From Rhizohabitans arisaemae (lineage in GTDB: Bacteria; Actinomycetota; Actinomycetes; Streptosporangiales; Streptosporangiaceae), in the NCBI RefSeq assembly GCF_025996515.1, contig NZ_BLRH01000034.1:682001-746000 (forward strand): a DNA stretch of 64,000 bases, in the 5' to 3' direction. Shown piece by piece: positions 1 to 8,640 of this stretch (its first letter is position 1; every line of letters begins with the position of its first letter). The translations under genes were made by a program, and so were the position numbers. Under the pieces are notes generated by a model. That model searched no databases, was not told the origin of the DNA, and was given only the letters and a program-made list of their open reading frames with translations.

Positions 1-153
1 TGGGCCGTGGACGGGAAACTCGAGGTCCGCAAGGTCACCCAGCTCTCCTTCAGCTTCGACCACCGGGTCTGCGACGGCGGGGTCGCGGGCGGGTTCCTGC
101 GCTACGTGGCCGACTGTGTGGAGCACCCCGAGACCCTGCTGCTCGACCTCTGA
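1..153 (+). CDS. 2-oxoacid dehydrogenase E2 (dihydrolipoamide acyltransferase), C-terminal end
   Basis: Only the last 50 codons are in the window; the gene begins to the left. The fragment carries DHRVCDGG (visible residues 20-27), which matches the DHRxxDG active-site motif of E2 acyltransferases, in which His and Asp catalyse acyl transfer from lipoamide to CoA. The final stretch (LRYVADCVEHPETLLLDL) is the usual E2 C-terminus. Pyruvate and branched-chain complexes cannot be told apart from this piece. A strong hairpin follows at once, so this is probably the last gene of its operon. Confidence 0.9.
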   Translation, partial: WAVDGKLEVRKVTQLSFSFDHRVCDGGVAGGFLRYVADCVEHPETLLLDL

Positions 154-167
154 GGTCCCGCCGGGTT

Positions 168-203
168 CCCCGCCGCCAAAGTCACGTCCACCCGGCGGCG
201 GGG
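168..203 (+). terminator. Hairpin terminator after E2 gene
   Basis: CCCCGCCGCC (168-177) and GGCGGCGGGG (194-203) form a perfect 10-bp GC stem around a 16-nt loop, 14 bp after the stop codon. There is no U-tract, as is common for actinobacterial terminators. The rest of the gap up to 450 shows no supported gene. Confidence 0.6.
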
Positions 204-450
204 ACGGTGCCACCGGTCACCCGTACGCCGTCGAGCCGGTGACCGGACATGCACCGCCGGCCTGCCGACGACCGGAAACGGCGGTCGGCACGACCACCGC
301 CCGAACGGCCGACGAACCCTTACTGATCGTGTCAGGAGGATGGCAGGGCTTAGAAAGTCCCCGTGACTAACGTCGGTTCCGTCAACGCGAACCCATGGAT
401 CCCGGTGACGTCGAGTCGCCGGGACATTCGTTGGTCAAGGGGAGTCCACC

Positions 451-852
451 ATGAGCGAAGTGCAGGTGACCGCCGGGAAACCCACCCTCCGGAGCCGGGT
501 CGCCAGGCCACTGGCCGTCCTCGGCGCCGCCGCGGTCCTCGCCGTCGGCGTCGTGTCGCCGGCGGCCGCGGACAGCGGGCGGAACGGATCCCTGTGGATC
601 CGTGCGCACGGCGGCGTCGTCGACTCGCAGCACTACCCCGGCCCGCCGGTCGGGACCTACCACATCCACTACTGGCGGGCGGGAGGCGGCTGGGACCGGA
701 ACGGCGCCAACTACCACTTCCCCGGACGGACGGTGTACGGGAGGATCGCGGCTCCCGTCCCGGTGGGGGCCACGGTGTGCGCCGAACTCTGGTACCACAA
801 GCCCGGTGGCGGCTACGGCTCGTACGGCCTTCCCTGCGTGCGCATGAGCTGA
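451..852 (+). CDS. Small secreted protein of unknown function
   Basis: A 133-residue protein with an N-terminal signal peptide: basic residues around 14-18, a hydrophobic core at about 20-36 and a likely cleavage after SPAAA (near residue 40). The mature part of about 93 residues is rich in Gly, Tyr, Trp and His and has two cysteines (in ATVCAEL and GLPCVRM) that could form a disulfide. AAGGGGAG lies about 7 nt before the ATG, which supports this start. I recognise no family. It is followed by another small exported protein, and the two may be expressed together. Confidence 0.75.
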   Translation: MSEVQVTAGKPTLRSRVARPLAVLGAAAVLAVGVVSPAAADSGRNGSLWIRAHGGVVDSQHYPGPPVGTYHIHYWRAGGGWDRNGANYHFPGRTVYGRIAAPVPVGATVCAELWYHKPGGGYGSYGLPCVRMS

Positions 853-928
853 CGCCGGGATGTGAGCGAAACGGGGCCCGGCCACGCAGGCGCGGTCAGG
901 CCCCGCCCCTTCGCGGGAAAGGAACCTC

Positions 929-1240
929 ATGCGTATGTGGAAGCCGATGCTCACCTGTACGGTCGCGGCGCTCGCGGTGACGGCCCTGCACGCGACGCCG
1001 GCCGCCGCCGCACGCGGGTCGCTGACCCTGGTCACGCCGACCGGGGCCGCGGTCGTCCTGCGCGATCCCGCCCCCGGATGCCACACGTCCGCCCAGCCGT
1101 TCACGGGTGTGGCCAACCGTACCGACACCTTTGTCACGGCGTACGCGGACACCGGCTGCTCGGGACCGTCGCAGGTCGTCGTCCCGCAGCCGGGAACGGT
1201 CGCCGTGGGCGTGCGGCGAAGCGTGGCGATCCCCCGCTGA
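929..1240 (+). CDS. Small secreted protein of unknown function
   Basis: A 103-residue protein with an obvious signal peptide: MRMWK, then a hydrophobic stretch to about residue 24, with likely cleavage near ATPAAAA. The mature region of about 75 residues has two cysteines (PGCHTS and TGCSGP) and otherwise resembles a small beta-rich domain. GAAAGGAA just before the ATG is a good ribosome binding site. It lies 76 bp after the preceding exported protein and converges with the SARP-type regulator, whose stop is one base away. No function can be assigned. Confidence 0.7.
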   Translation: MRMWKPMLTCTVAALAVTALHATPAAAARGSLTLVTPTGAAVVLRDPAPGCHTSAQPFTGVANRTDTFVTAYADTGCSGPSQVVVPQPGTVAVGVRRSVAIPR

Positions 1241-1241
1241 G

Positions 1242-3155
1242 TCACCCCGGCTCCGGCGTCCGCGCCGACCACTCCCGCAGGCGCCGGACGGCCGCCGAGC
1301 GCTCCTGCCGGGTCTCCTCCTCGTCCAGGCGTTCGGCCGCGTACAGCCGGACCAGCTCCTGCATCGCATGCGCCGTAAGCCCGTGCCGGACGAGTTGATG
1401 TGCCCGGACGAGTTCGTCGAGCGACCGCCGCGCGTCCGGGATCGGGACGCCGAGCAGCGCCGCCACCGCCTCCTCCTCGACGGCGGCACCGCCCGGGTGC
1501 AGGCTCAGCAGCCGGAAGAGGTGCGCCGCCGGCGGGGTCAGGGCCCGGTAGGACCAGGAGAGCACGGATCGCAGGTCGCCCTGGGGATCGTCCCCCGTGG
1601 ACAGGACGTTCAGCCGATCCCGCTGCGCTCGCAGGCGCCGGACCAGGTCGGCCGGCCCGTCGGCGGGTTGCCGTCCGGCCAGTTCGGCGGCGATGCACAA
1701 GGCGAGAGGCAGCCGGCCGCACAGCTCGGCCAGCTCGTACCCGAGTGCCGCCGGGGGCGCCGCCGGGCCCAGGATCTCGCCGAGCAGCGCCAGCGATTCC
1801 GGCGGCCGGAGCGGGTGCACGGTGACGCGGTGGGCACCCGCGAGGGCGCCCAGACCTCGGAGCTGGTTCCTGCTGGTCACGAGCACGAACACCTGCGACC
1901 CCGGCAAAAGCGGGCGCACCTGGGCACTGTCGCGGGCGTTGTCCAGGACGATGAGCATCCGCCGCCCGGTGAGGACGCTGCGCAGCAGCGCCGCACGCAT
2001 GTCGACGCCGACCGGGAGCCGCGCCGCAGGCACGTCCAGCGCCTGGAGGAGCAGGCCCAGCGCCGCCGACGGCTCCACGGGTTCCGCGGTGCCGTAGCCG
2101 CGCAGGTCGAGGTAGAGCTGCCCGTCCGGAAAGCGGTCGCGTACGGCGTGTGCCCAGCGGACCGCCAGCGCGGTCTTGCCGACCCCCGCCGGACCGGACA
2201 CCACCGCGATCTCGATCGGCCGTGAGGCGGGCTCCGTGCCCGGCCCGTGCTGCGCGCCGGAGCGGTGCAGGACGGCGTCGAGCTCGGCCAGCGTGTCCTC
2301 CCGCCCGGTGAAGCGGGAGACGTCCGACGGCAACTGCCGCAAGGGGACGGATGCCGACGCCGTCGGCACGGCCGGGCGTCGCCCGGGTGCGGTGAGGCCC
2401 TCGCGTGTGTCGTCCGGGGTCCCCTGGAGGAGCGCGCCGTGCAGCCGGCGCAGCCGCCGGCCGGGCTCCAGGCCCAGCTCCTCACGCAGCACCGAGCGGG
2501 CCTGCCGGTACACCTGGAGGGCGTCGGCGCGGCGCCCGGCTCCCTGGAGCGCCAGCATCAGCCGCTCCCAGACGGGTTCGCGGAGCGGATAGGCCGCGGC
2601 CAGATTCCACAGCTCGGGAAGCACCCCGTCGTGGTACCCGGCGGCCATCTCCAGGTCGAACCGCCGGGTCAGCGCCGCGAACCACTCCTCCTCGACCTGC
2701 GGCGCCAGCTCCCGCTCCAGCCAGGACGAGTCCACGCCGCCGAACGGCTCCCCCCTGCGCAACGCCAGGGCCTCGCGCAGGAGCCGCATCTCCTCCTCGG
2801 CGGTTCCGGCCGCCGCCGCCCGCCGTGCCCGGGCGGCCAGTTCACGGAAGCGCAGCAGGTCCACGTCCTGCCGGCGGATCCGGAGCGCGTAGCCGTGCGC
2901 CACGGTCTCGACGGTCTGCGGCCCGAGCAGGCGGCGCAGCCGCGTGATGTTGGTCTGGAGCGCGCCGCGTGGCCGCCCGGGAAGACGGTCCGCCCACATC
3001 CGCTCGGTGAGCGTGTCGGTCGAGACCATGCCGCCGCCCTCCAGCGCGAGGCAGACCAGCAGTGTCCGCAGCCGGCCGCCGGGCACCGCGACGGGTCTGC
3101 GGTCGGTGCTGACCGCAAGCGGCCCCCACAGACTCACCTGTATGTCCCCGTGCAT
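1242..3155 (-). CDS. SARP/AfsR-type transcriptional regulator with BTAD and NTPase domains
   Basis: A 637-residue regulator. An N-terminal OmpR-like winged helix (residues about 5-85, with the GALQTNITRLRRLLG recognition region) is followed by a bacterial transcriptional activation domain (about 90-235) and an NB-ARC-type NTPase domain with Walker A GPAGVGKTALA near 322-332 and a Walker B-like LIVLDNA near 402. The protein ends about 130 residues after the NTPase core, without the TPR array of full AfsR proteins (about 990 residues). An in-frame ATG exists at 3182, but GGGGG four bases before the ATG at 3155 favours the shorter form. Members of this family usually activate nearby or secondary-metabolite genes. 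Here the divergent neighbour is a STAND-WD40 protein, so targets are uncertain. Confidence 0.88.
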   Translation of the reverse strand: MHGDIQVSLWGPLAVSTDRRPVAVPGGRLRTLLVCLALEGGGMVSTDTLTERMWADRLPGRPRGALQTNITRLRRLLGPQTVETVAHGYALRIRRQDVDLLRFRELAARARRAAAAGTAEEEMRLLREALALRRGEPFGGVDSSWLERELAPQVEEEWFAALTRRFDLEMAAGYHDGVLPELWNLAAAYPLREPVWERLMLALQGAGRRADALQVYRQARSVLREELGLEPGRRLRRLHGALLQGTPDDTREGLTAPGRRPAVPTASASVPLRQLPSDVSRFTGREDTLAELDAVLHRSGAQHGPGTEPASRPIEIAVVSGPAGVGKTALAVRWAHAVRDRFPDGQLYLDLRGYGTAEPVEPSAALGLLLQALDVPAARLPVGVDMRAALLRSVLTGRRMLIVLDNARDSAQVRPLLPGSQVFVLVTSRNQLRGLGALAGAHRVTVHPLRPPESLALLGEILGPAAPPAALGYELAELCGRLPLALCIAAELAGRQPADGPADLVRRLRAQRDRLNVLSTGDDPQGDLRSVLSWSYRALTPPAAHLFRLLSLHPGGAAVEEEAVAALLGVPIPDARRSLDELVRAHQLVRHGLTAHAMQELVRLYAAERLDEEETRQERSAAVRRLREWSARTPEPG

Positions 3156-3308
3156 CGAACCCCCGTATGTCCACACGATCACGTGACTGACCGTGGTCCT
3201 CGTCCCCGTCCGATCGGGTGCCCGTTTCGAATAGTCGGGCGATGTGCCGTTCGCCAGGCCGGTAAATGCGGCGGCGCAGGGACTGTTTCGATGCTAGGTG
3301 CGGTGTCC

Positions 3309-3346
3309 GATTGTCCGAAAGAGGTGCCGACCAGCGCCGGACAATC
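3309..3346. promoter_or_regulatory. Inverted repeat in SARP/STAND divergent promoter region
   Basis: GATTGTCCG (3309-3317) and CGGACAATC (3338-3346) are perfect 9-bp inverted arms separated by 20 bp, inside the 364-bp gap between the two divergent genes. It could be a dimer operator or an mRNA hairpin. The gap also has a comparatively AT-rich patch around 3362-3405, suitable for promoter elements. I see no gene in the gap. Confidence 0.4.
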
Positions 3347-3519
3347 CTCTGACCTGGGCTTTTGTGCTCAGTAATTATCGGGTTCACGCTATTTCATGAC
3401 ATAGGGCACATGCACGGCGGCTGGGAACCCGTGTTCGGAAGTGGCGGTGCCGAGCCGGAGCGTAGGATGGATTCTCCGACGGCGGAGACTCGGCATGTTG
3501 ACCAGGGGCCTTCACAACG

Positions 3520-6500
3520 ATGGGTGCGGAACGGAGGGCGGGGCGGCCGGAGGGGTCGATCGATCCCGACGCCGGGCCCGCGGAACGCTTCGCCTGGGAG
3601 CTGCGGCTGCTCCGGGAGGAGGCCGGCGCTCCCGGCTATCGGGCCCTCGCCCGGAGGGCGCACTATTCGGCGAGCACCCTGGCCGAGGCCGCGCGGGGCA
3701 GGCGGCTGCCCACCCTGGAGGTGACCCTCGCCTACGCCGAGGCCTGCGGCGGAGACCGCCAGGAGTGGACGGCACGCTGGCAGGCGGCCGCAAGCCTGGT
3801 GAACGCCACCACGGCGCCCCATGCCGACGAGGGGTGCCCGTATCCGGGGCTGGCCGCCTTTCGGGCGCGCGACGCCGACTGGTTCTTCGGACGGTCGGAC
3901 CTCGTCACCCGGCTCTCCCGGCGGCTGCGGGCCGACGGGCCCCAGGGCCTCACCGCGCTGTTCGGCGCCTCGGGCAGCGGAAAATCGTCGCTGATTCAGG
4001 CCGGCCTGCTCCCGGCCCTGCCGCGGGAGTGGTGTCCCGTGGTGTTCACCCCGGGCGCCCATCCCCTCGCCGAACTCGCCGACGCGCTCGCCGTACGGAC
4101 CGGGGACGACCCCGGCGCGCTTGCCGCGAGAGTGGCCGAGGACCCCTCATCGGTCGGGCCGCTGATCGGCACCTGGCTGGCCGACCGGCCGGAGCGCACA
4201 CACCTGCTGCTCGTCGTCGACCAGTTCGAGGAGACCTTCACGCTCTGCTCGGACACCGGCGAACGCGACGTCTTCCTGCGCGCCGTCCGCGAGGCCGCGC
4301 GTGCCCCCCTCGATCGTCTCCGGGTGGTCCTGGCGGTACGGGCGGACTTCTACGCGCACTGCTCCGGCGACCCCCACCTCGTCGCCGCGCTGACCGAGGG
4401 GACCCAGGTGCCGATCGGCCCGCTCAGCCAGGACGGGCTGCGCGAGATCATCACCGCGCCGGCGGCCAAGGCCGGCCTCGACGTCGAGGCCGATCTCGTC
4501 ACCGTGCTCTGCGCGGAGGCCGGCGGCGAGCCCGGCGCGCTGCCCCTGCTTTCCCACGCGCTGCGCGAGACGTGGCGCCGCAGAACGGGGCCGGTCCTGC
4601 GGCTGGGGGACTACCGGGCGGGCGGCGGCCTGCGCGGCAGCATCGCCCAGACCGCCGAGACGATCTACCTGGCCGGCGACGCGGTACGGCGCCGGGCGAT
4701 CCGCACCGTCTTCCTCCGGCTCACCGCCCTCGGCGAGGGCACCAAGGACACCCGGCGGCGCGTCGGCCACGCCGAGCTGACCGGCGTGACCGGGGCCGGG
4801 GATCTGCTGGAGACGCTGGCCCGCGCCCGCCTGGTCGTGCTCGACCGGGACACGGTCGAGGTCGCCCACGAGGCGCTCATCTCGGCGTGGCCGCGGCTGC
4901 GCCACTGGCTGGCCGACAGCCGGGACGATCTGCGCACCCACCGACGGCTGACCCAGGCCGCGCTCACCTGGGCGGAGCTCGGCCGCGACCGGGGGACTCT
5001 CCTGCGCGGCGGTTATCTCGCCGCCCTGCGCGACTGGGCCGCCCGGCGGCGGGAAGACCTCAACACCCTCGAAGAGGAGTTCCTCGCCGCCTGCTCCGGA
5101 GCGGAACGGCGCCGCAGCCGCCTGGCCCGGTATCTGGTCGCCGCGATGGCGGTGCTGCTGGCCCTCGCCGTCGCCGCGGCCGTCACCGCGGTGAACGCGC
5201 AGGATGTGGCGCACGACCAGCGGGACACGGCCCTCGCGGAGAAGGCCGCCGGGGAGGCCGCCGCGCTGCGCGAGGCCGATCCGGCGCTCGCCGCGCAGCT
5301 CGGCCTCGCGGCCTACGGCCTGGCCCCCACGGTCGCTACCAGGAGCAGTCTGCTGAGCGCGTTCGCCGCCCCGTTCGCCACGAAGATCGCCCATCACATC
5401 AACACCGTCGCGTTCGCGCCCGACGGGCGGGTCATGGCGGCCGGGGGCGACGACCGGACGATCCGGCTCTGGGACATGTCCGCGCCGCACCGCCCCGTGC
5501 TCCTCGCCGATCTTCCCGGGCAGCCGGACGCCGTCGAGTCGATCGGCCTCATCGACGGGGGGCGGACCATGATCAGTGCCGCCTACGACGGTTCGGTGCG
5601 GTTCTGGGACCTGTCCGAGCCGCGCCGCCCCGTGCTTCGCTCCGGGTTCGCCGCGCACGACGCCGCCGTCTACCACGCGCTGCCGGGGCCCGACGGCCGT
5701 ACCCTGTTCACGGCGGGCGGGGACGGCACCGTGCGCGTCTGGGACCTGTCCCGCCCCTCGCGTCCGACCAGGATCGCCGAGCTGACCGGGCATAAGACGA
5801 TGATCGGCGCGGCCGCCCTCAGCCGGGACGGCGACACGCTCGTCACCGGCGGCCCCGACGGGAGCACCAGGATCTGGGACGTCCGCACCCCGCGCCGCCC
5901 CCGCCTGCTCACCCGGCTCCCCGACCGCAAGGACCAGGTCACCTCCGTCGCCCTCGCTCCGGACGGGCGAACCCTGGCGGTCGCCGGGTACGACCACCGG
6001 ACGACGCTGTGGGACCTCACCTCACCCGGTGAGCCGGTTGCCCTCGCGACGCCGGCCGGGCACACGGCGCCCGTCCAGAAGGTCGCGTTCAGCCCGGACG
6101 GGCGGCTGATGGCGACCGGCGGATGGGACTTCACCGTGCGCGTGTGGGACGTCTCCCGGCCGCGGCGGCCGACCGCGCACACCACGCTGTCCGGGCATAC
6201 CAACACAATCTGGGGGTTGGCCTTCAGCCGCGACGGATCGCACCTGATCTCAGCCGCCGCGGACGGCACCGCCCTCGTCACCGACCTGCCGGGACCGGTC
6301 CTGGCTGGACACGGCGGCGCCCTGTCCACCCTGGACGTCCGGGCCGACGGCAGACTCGCCGTCGTCGGCGGCGAGGACTCCACCGCCCGGCTGTGGGACG
6401 TCGCCGACCCGCACCGGCCCGTCCCCCTGCCGGTCCTGACCGGGCACACGGCACAGGTCAAGGCCGTGGCCTTCAGCGGCTCGGGGCGGCTGGCCGCCAG

Positions 6501-7326
6501 CGGCGGCATCGACACGCGGGTGCACCTCTGGGACGTGTCCGATCCGCGGCGCCCGGTGCGGCGGGACACCCTGGAGACGGGCGCCGACGTCCGGACCGTC
6601 GTCTTCCTGCCCGGCGACGGGCTCCTGGCGAGCGCGGGGGGCAGCGTGGCGGAGGTCAAGCTCTGGGCGGTGTCCGGCCGCAGGCAGCGGCGGCCCATCG
6701 GAGTGATCAAGCAGAACATGGGCTCGCTGTCGCTCGCCGCCGACCCCCGCGGCGGGCTGCTCGCCGTCGTCCAGGACCGTGAGGTGCACCTGTGGGACGT
6801 CCGCGACCCGCGTCGCCCCAGCAGGACGGCCGTGTTCACCGCGCACCCGAACACCGTCCAGAAGATCGTCTTCGACCGCGGCGGGCACCGGCTGGCCACC
6901 GCCGGGCTCGACGGCACCGCCCGGGTGTGGGACGTCGCCGACCCGGCGCGGCCGCGGGCGCTGGCCACCCTCGCCAGCCACGTCGGCGGCGTGCAATCCG
7001 TCGCCTTCGCACCGGACGGCCGCATCCTGGCCACCGCCGGACTGGACGGCACCGCCCGGCTGTGGCGCCTGCGCGCCGACGCCCCGCCGGAGCCGTACGC
7101 CGTGCTCACCGGGCACGGTGACCGCGTGCACGCGCTCGTGTTCGGGCCGGGGTCGCACACCCTGCTCACCGCCGGTGAGGATCGCACCGCGCGGCTGTGG
7201 GACGTCGACCCCCACCGGGTGGCGGCGCGGATCTGCGCCCTCGCCCATCCGCGGATCGGGCCGCGGGAGTGGACCGGGCACTTCCCCGGCCTCCCCTACC
7301 GGCCACCGTGCGGGCCGCCGCCGTAG
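3520..7326 (+). CDS. HTH-STAND NTPase with transmembrane segment and 14-blade WD40 region
   Basis: A 1268-residue signalling protein. Residues about 20-90 form an XRE-like helix-turn-helix (SASTLAEAARGRRLPTL). Residues about 105-500 are a novel-STAND NTPase domain beginning PYPGLAAF, with Walker A GASGSGKS (149-156) and Walker B LLLVVDQFEE near 230-239. A hydrophobic segment near 540-560 is a probable membrane span. From about 625 to the end I count 14 WD40 units, mostly ending in variants of (T/S)(A/V)RLWD(V/L), enough for two seven-blade propellers. Unit 7 is degenerate (TALVTDLP). STAND proteins act as NTP-driven switches whose repeats sense a ligand; no effector domain is visible here. 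The start ATG is poorly supported by a ribosome site. Confidence 0.88.
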   Translation: MGAERRAGRPEGSIDPDAGPAERFAWELRLLREEAGAPGYRALARRAHYSASTLAEAARGRRLPTLEVTLAYAEACGGDRQEWTARWQAAASLVNATTAPHADEGCPYPGLAAFRARDADWFFGRSDLVTRLSRRLRADGPQGLTALFGASGSGKSSLIQAGLLPALPREWCPVVFTPGAHPLAELADALAVRTGDDPGALAARVAEDPSSVGPLIGTWLADRPERTHLLLVVDQFEETFTLCSDTGERDVFLRAVREAARAPLDRLRVVLAVRADFYAHCSGDPHLVAALTEGTQVPIGPLSQDGLREIITAPAAKAGLDVEADLVTVLCAEAGGEPGALPLLSHALRETWRRRTGPVLRLGDYRAGGGLRGSIAQTAETIYLAGDAVRRRAIRTVFLRLTALGEGTKDTRRRVGHAELTGVTGAGDLLETLARARLVVLDRDTVEVAHEALISAWPRLRHWLADSRDDLRTHRRLTQAALTWAELGRDRGTLLRGGYLAALRDWAARRREDLNTLEEEFLAACSGAERRRSRLARYLVAAMAVLLALAVAAAVTAVNAQDVAHDQRDTALAEKAAGEAAALREADPALAAQLGLAAYGLAPTVATRSSLLSAFAAPFATKIAHHINTVAFAPDGRVMAAGGDDRTIRLWDMSAPHRPVLLADLPGQPDAVESIGLIDGGRTMISAAYDGSVRFWDLSEPRRPVLRSGFAAHDAAVYHALPGPDGRTLFTAGGDGTVRVWDLSRPSRPTRIAELTGHKTMIGAAALSRDGDTLVTGGPDGSTRIWDVRTPRRPRLLTRLPDRKDQVTSVALAPDGRTLAVAGYDHRTTLWDLTSPGEPVALATPAGHTAPVQKVAFSPDGRLMATGGWDFTVRVWDVSRPRRPTAHTTLSGHTNTIWGLAFSRDGSHLISAAADGTALVTDLPGPVLAGHGGALSTLDVRADGRLAVVGGEDSTARLWDVADPHRPVPLPVLTGHTAQVKAVAFSGSGRLAASGGIDTRVHLWDVSDPRRPVRRDTLETGADVRTVVFLPGDGLLASAGGSVAEVKLWAVSGRRQRRPIGVIKQNMGSLSLAADPRGGLLAVVQDREVHLWDVRDPRRPSRTAVFTAHPNTVQKIVFDRGGHRLATAGLDGTARVWDVADPARPRALATLASHVGGVQSVAFAPDGRILATAGLDGTARLWRLRADAPPEPYAVLTGHGDRVHALVFGPGSHTLLTAGEDRTARLWDVDPHRVAARICALAHPRIGPREWTGHFPGLPYRPPCGPPP

Positions 7327-7407
7327 GCTCGGGCCGCCTTCAGGCCGTACCGGAACGGGGTGGAAAACACCCGCCGGATCGGGTACGGACACGTCCGGGC
7401 GTCCCGG

Positions 7408-8577
7408 TCAGGCGATGGACCGGAGGATCTCCTCGACGTCCTGCCGGGTCACCGGCTTGGGGTTGTTGCGCAGCATCGGGTCCCCCATCGCGGCACGGGC
7501 CACGTCCACCGGATCGAAGGGGCCGGCGTCGGTGTCCCGCAGCGACATCGGGAGTCCCAGGTGCCGGGCCATGGCACGGACCGCGTCCCCCAGCGAGCCG
7601 GACCGGTCGACCCGCACCGGAGTCCCCTCGGGGATCGCGCGCATGAGTTCCCGCTGCCGCTCCCGGGAGTGGCTCTCGTTGAAGTCGAGGACGTGGGGCA
7701 GCACGAGGGAGGCCGTGTATCCGTGCGGGATGCCGGTGCTCGGCCCCAGATGATGGCCGATCGCGTGCGACAGGCCGCCGATGACGTTCAGTGCGCCGTA
7801 CGCTGCCATCCACGCCGCCTCCTGGCACCGCAGCCGCGACAGCGACGTCGGGGTGTCCTCGCAGGCCGGAGGCAGGTTCTCCCACAGAAGACGCCACGCG
7901 CCCAGGCACAGGGCGTCGGTGAAGGAGGAACGGCCGGTGGAGAGGTACCACTCCACGCAGTGGTCGAGGGTTTTCATGCCGCCCGCCGCCCACAGCCACG
8001 TGGGGGTCCGCGCCGCGAGAACGGGATCCAGAACGGCCTCCACCGGGGCGAGCCGCTCATCCCAGAACATGGCCTTGGTCCGCGTACGCGGATCCGTCAC
8101 GGTGAACGAGTACGTGAACTCGGAGCTGCCGAGCGTGGTCGGCACCGCCACGTGCGGGAGCGGCGCCCGCTCCAGTGGAGCGGGCCGGGCACCGCCGTCG
8201 ATGCGGTGGGCCGCGAACGCGTCCCAGTCGGTGAGCCCGTTCGGGACGCCCATGGCGACGGCTTTGGCGGTGTCGACGACGCTGCCGCCGCCGATGCTCA
8301 CCACCCCGTCGGCCTCGATCGACGCACCGGTGCGAACCGCCTCGATCGCCGAGGCGGCCGGCACGTGCGGCCGGACCCCGGAGAACAGCCGCACCCCCTC
8401 GGGGACACCGCCCTCCGCGAGCAGGGCCTGAACGGACGGGCTGGTCACGAGCAGGACCCGGTGCAGGCCGAGCCGCTTCAGGTGTCCCGCCAGGTCGTCC
8501 AGGGTCCGCTCGCCGTAGTGCACCACGGCCAGCGGCGGCAGCGTGAACGATCGGGCGTCCGGGCCTCCGTATGCCAC
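7408..8577 (-). CDS. Iron-containing alcohol dehydrogenase / maleylacetate reductase-like
   Basis: A 389-residue group III (Fe-dependent) dehydrogenase. The N-terminal half holds the dinucleotide site with SIGGGSVVDTAKA, and the C-terminal half the metal ligands in LDHCVEW, LSHAIGHHLG and PHGYTASLVLPHVL. The family reduces maleylacetate or oxidises/reduces small alcohols with NAD(P). I chose GTG at 8577 because AGGAGA stands 6 nt before it; a longer ATG form starts at 8619. It is the last gene of a leftward set with MmgE/PrpD (63-bp gap) and the XRE-cupin regulator. A clear paralog sits at 12818-14026 in the divergent arm, so the cluster carries two related reductases, perhaps for two aldehyde or keto intermediates. 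Confidence 0.85.
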   Translation of the reverse strand: MAYGGPDARSFTLPPLAVVHYGERTLDDLAGHLKRLGLHRVLLVTSPSVQALLAEGGVPEGVRLFSGVRPHVPAASAIEAVRTGASIEADGVVSIGGGSVVDTAKAVAMGVPNGLTDWDAFAAHRIDGGARPAPLERAPLPHVAVPTTLGSSEFTYSFTVTDPRTRTKAMFWDERLAPVEAVLDPVLAARTPTWLWAAGGMKTLDHCVEWYLSTGRSSFTDALCLGAWRLLWENLPPACEDTPTSLSRLRCQEAAWMAAYGALNVIGGLSHAIGHHLGPSTGIPHGYTASLVLPHVLDFNESHSRERQRELMRAIPEGTPVRVDRSGSLGDAVRAMARHLGLPMSLRDTDAGPFDPVDVARAAMGDPMLRNNPKPVTRQDVEEILRSIA

Positions 8578-8640
8578 AGAAGATCTCCTAGTGTGCGAAG
8601 GGAATCGGCTTCCGGTCACGGGCGATGCCCGCCCGGCGTC

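Noticed and set aside
382-1722. 446-residue minus-strand frame
   Set aside because: It lies antisense to two signal-peptide proteins with good ribosome sites; composition is Arg/Gly/Pro-rich low complexity with no family likeness.
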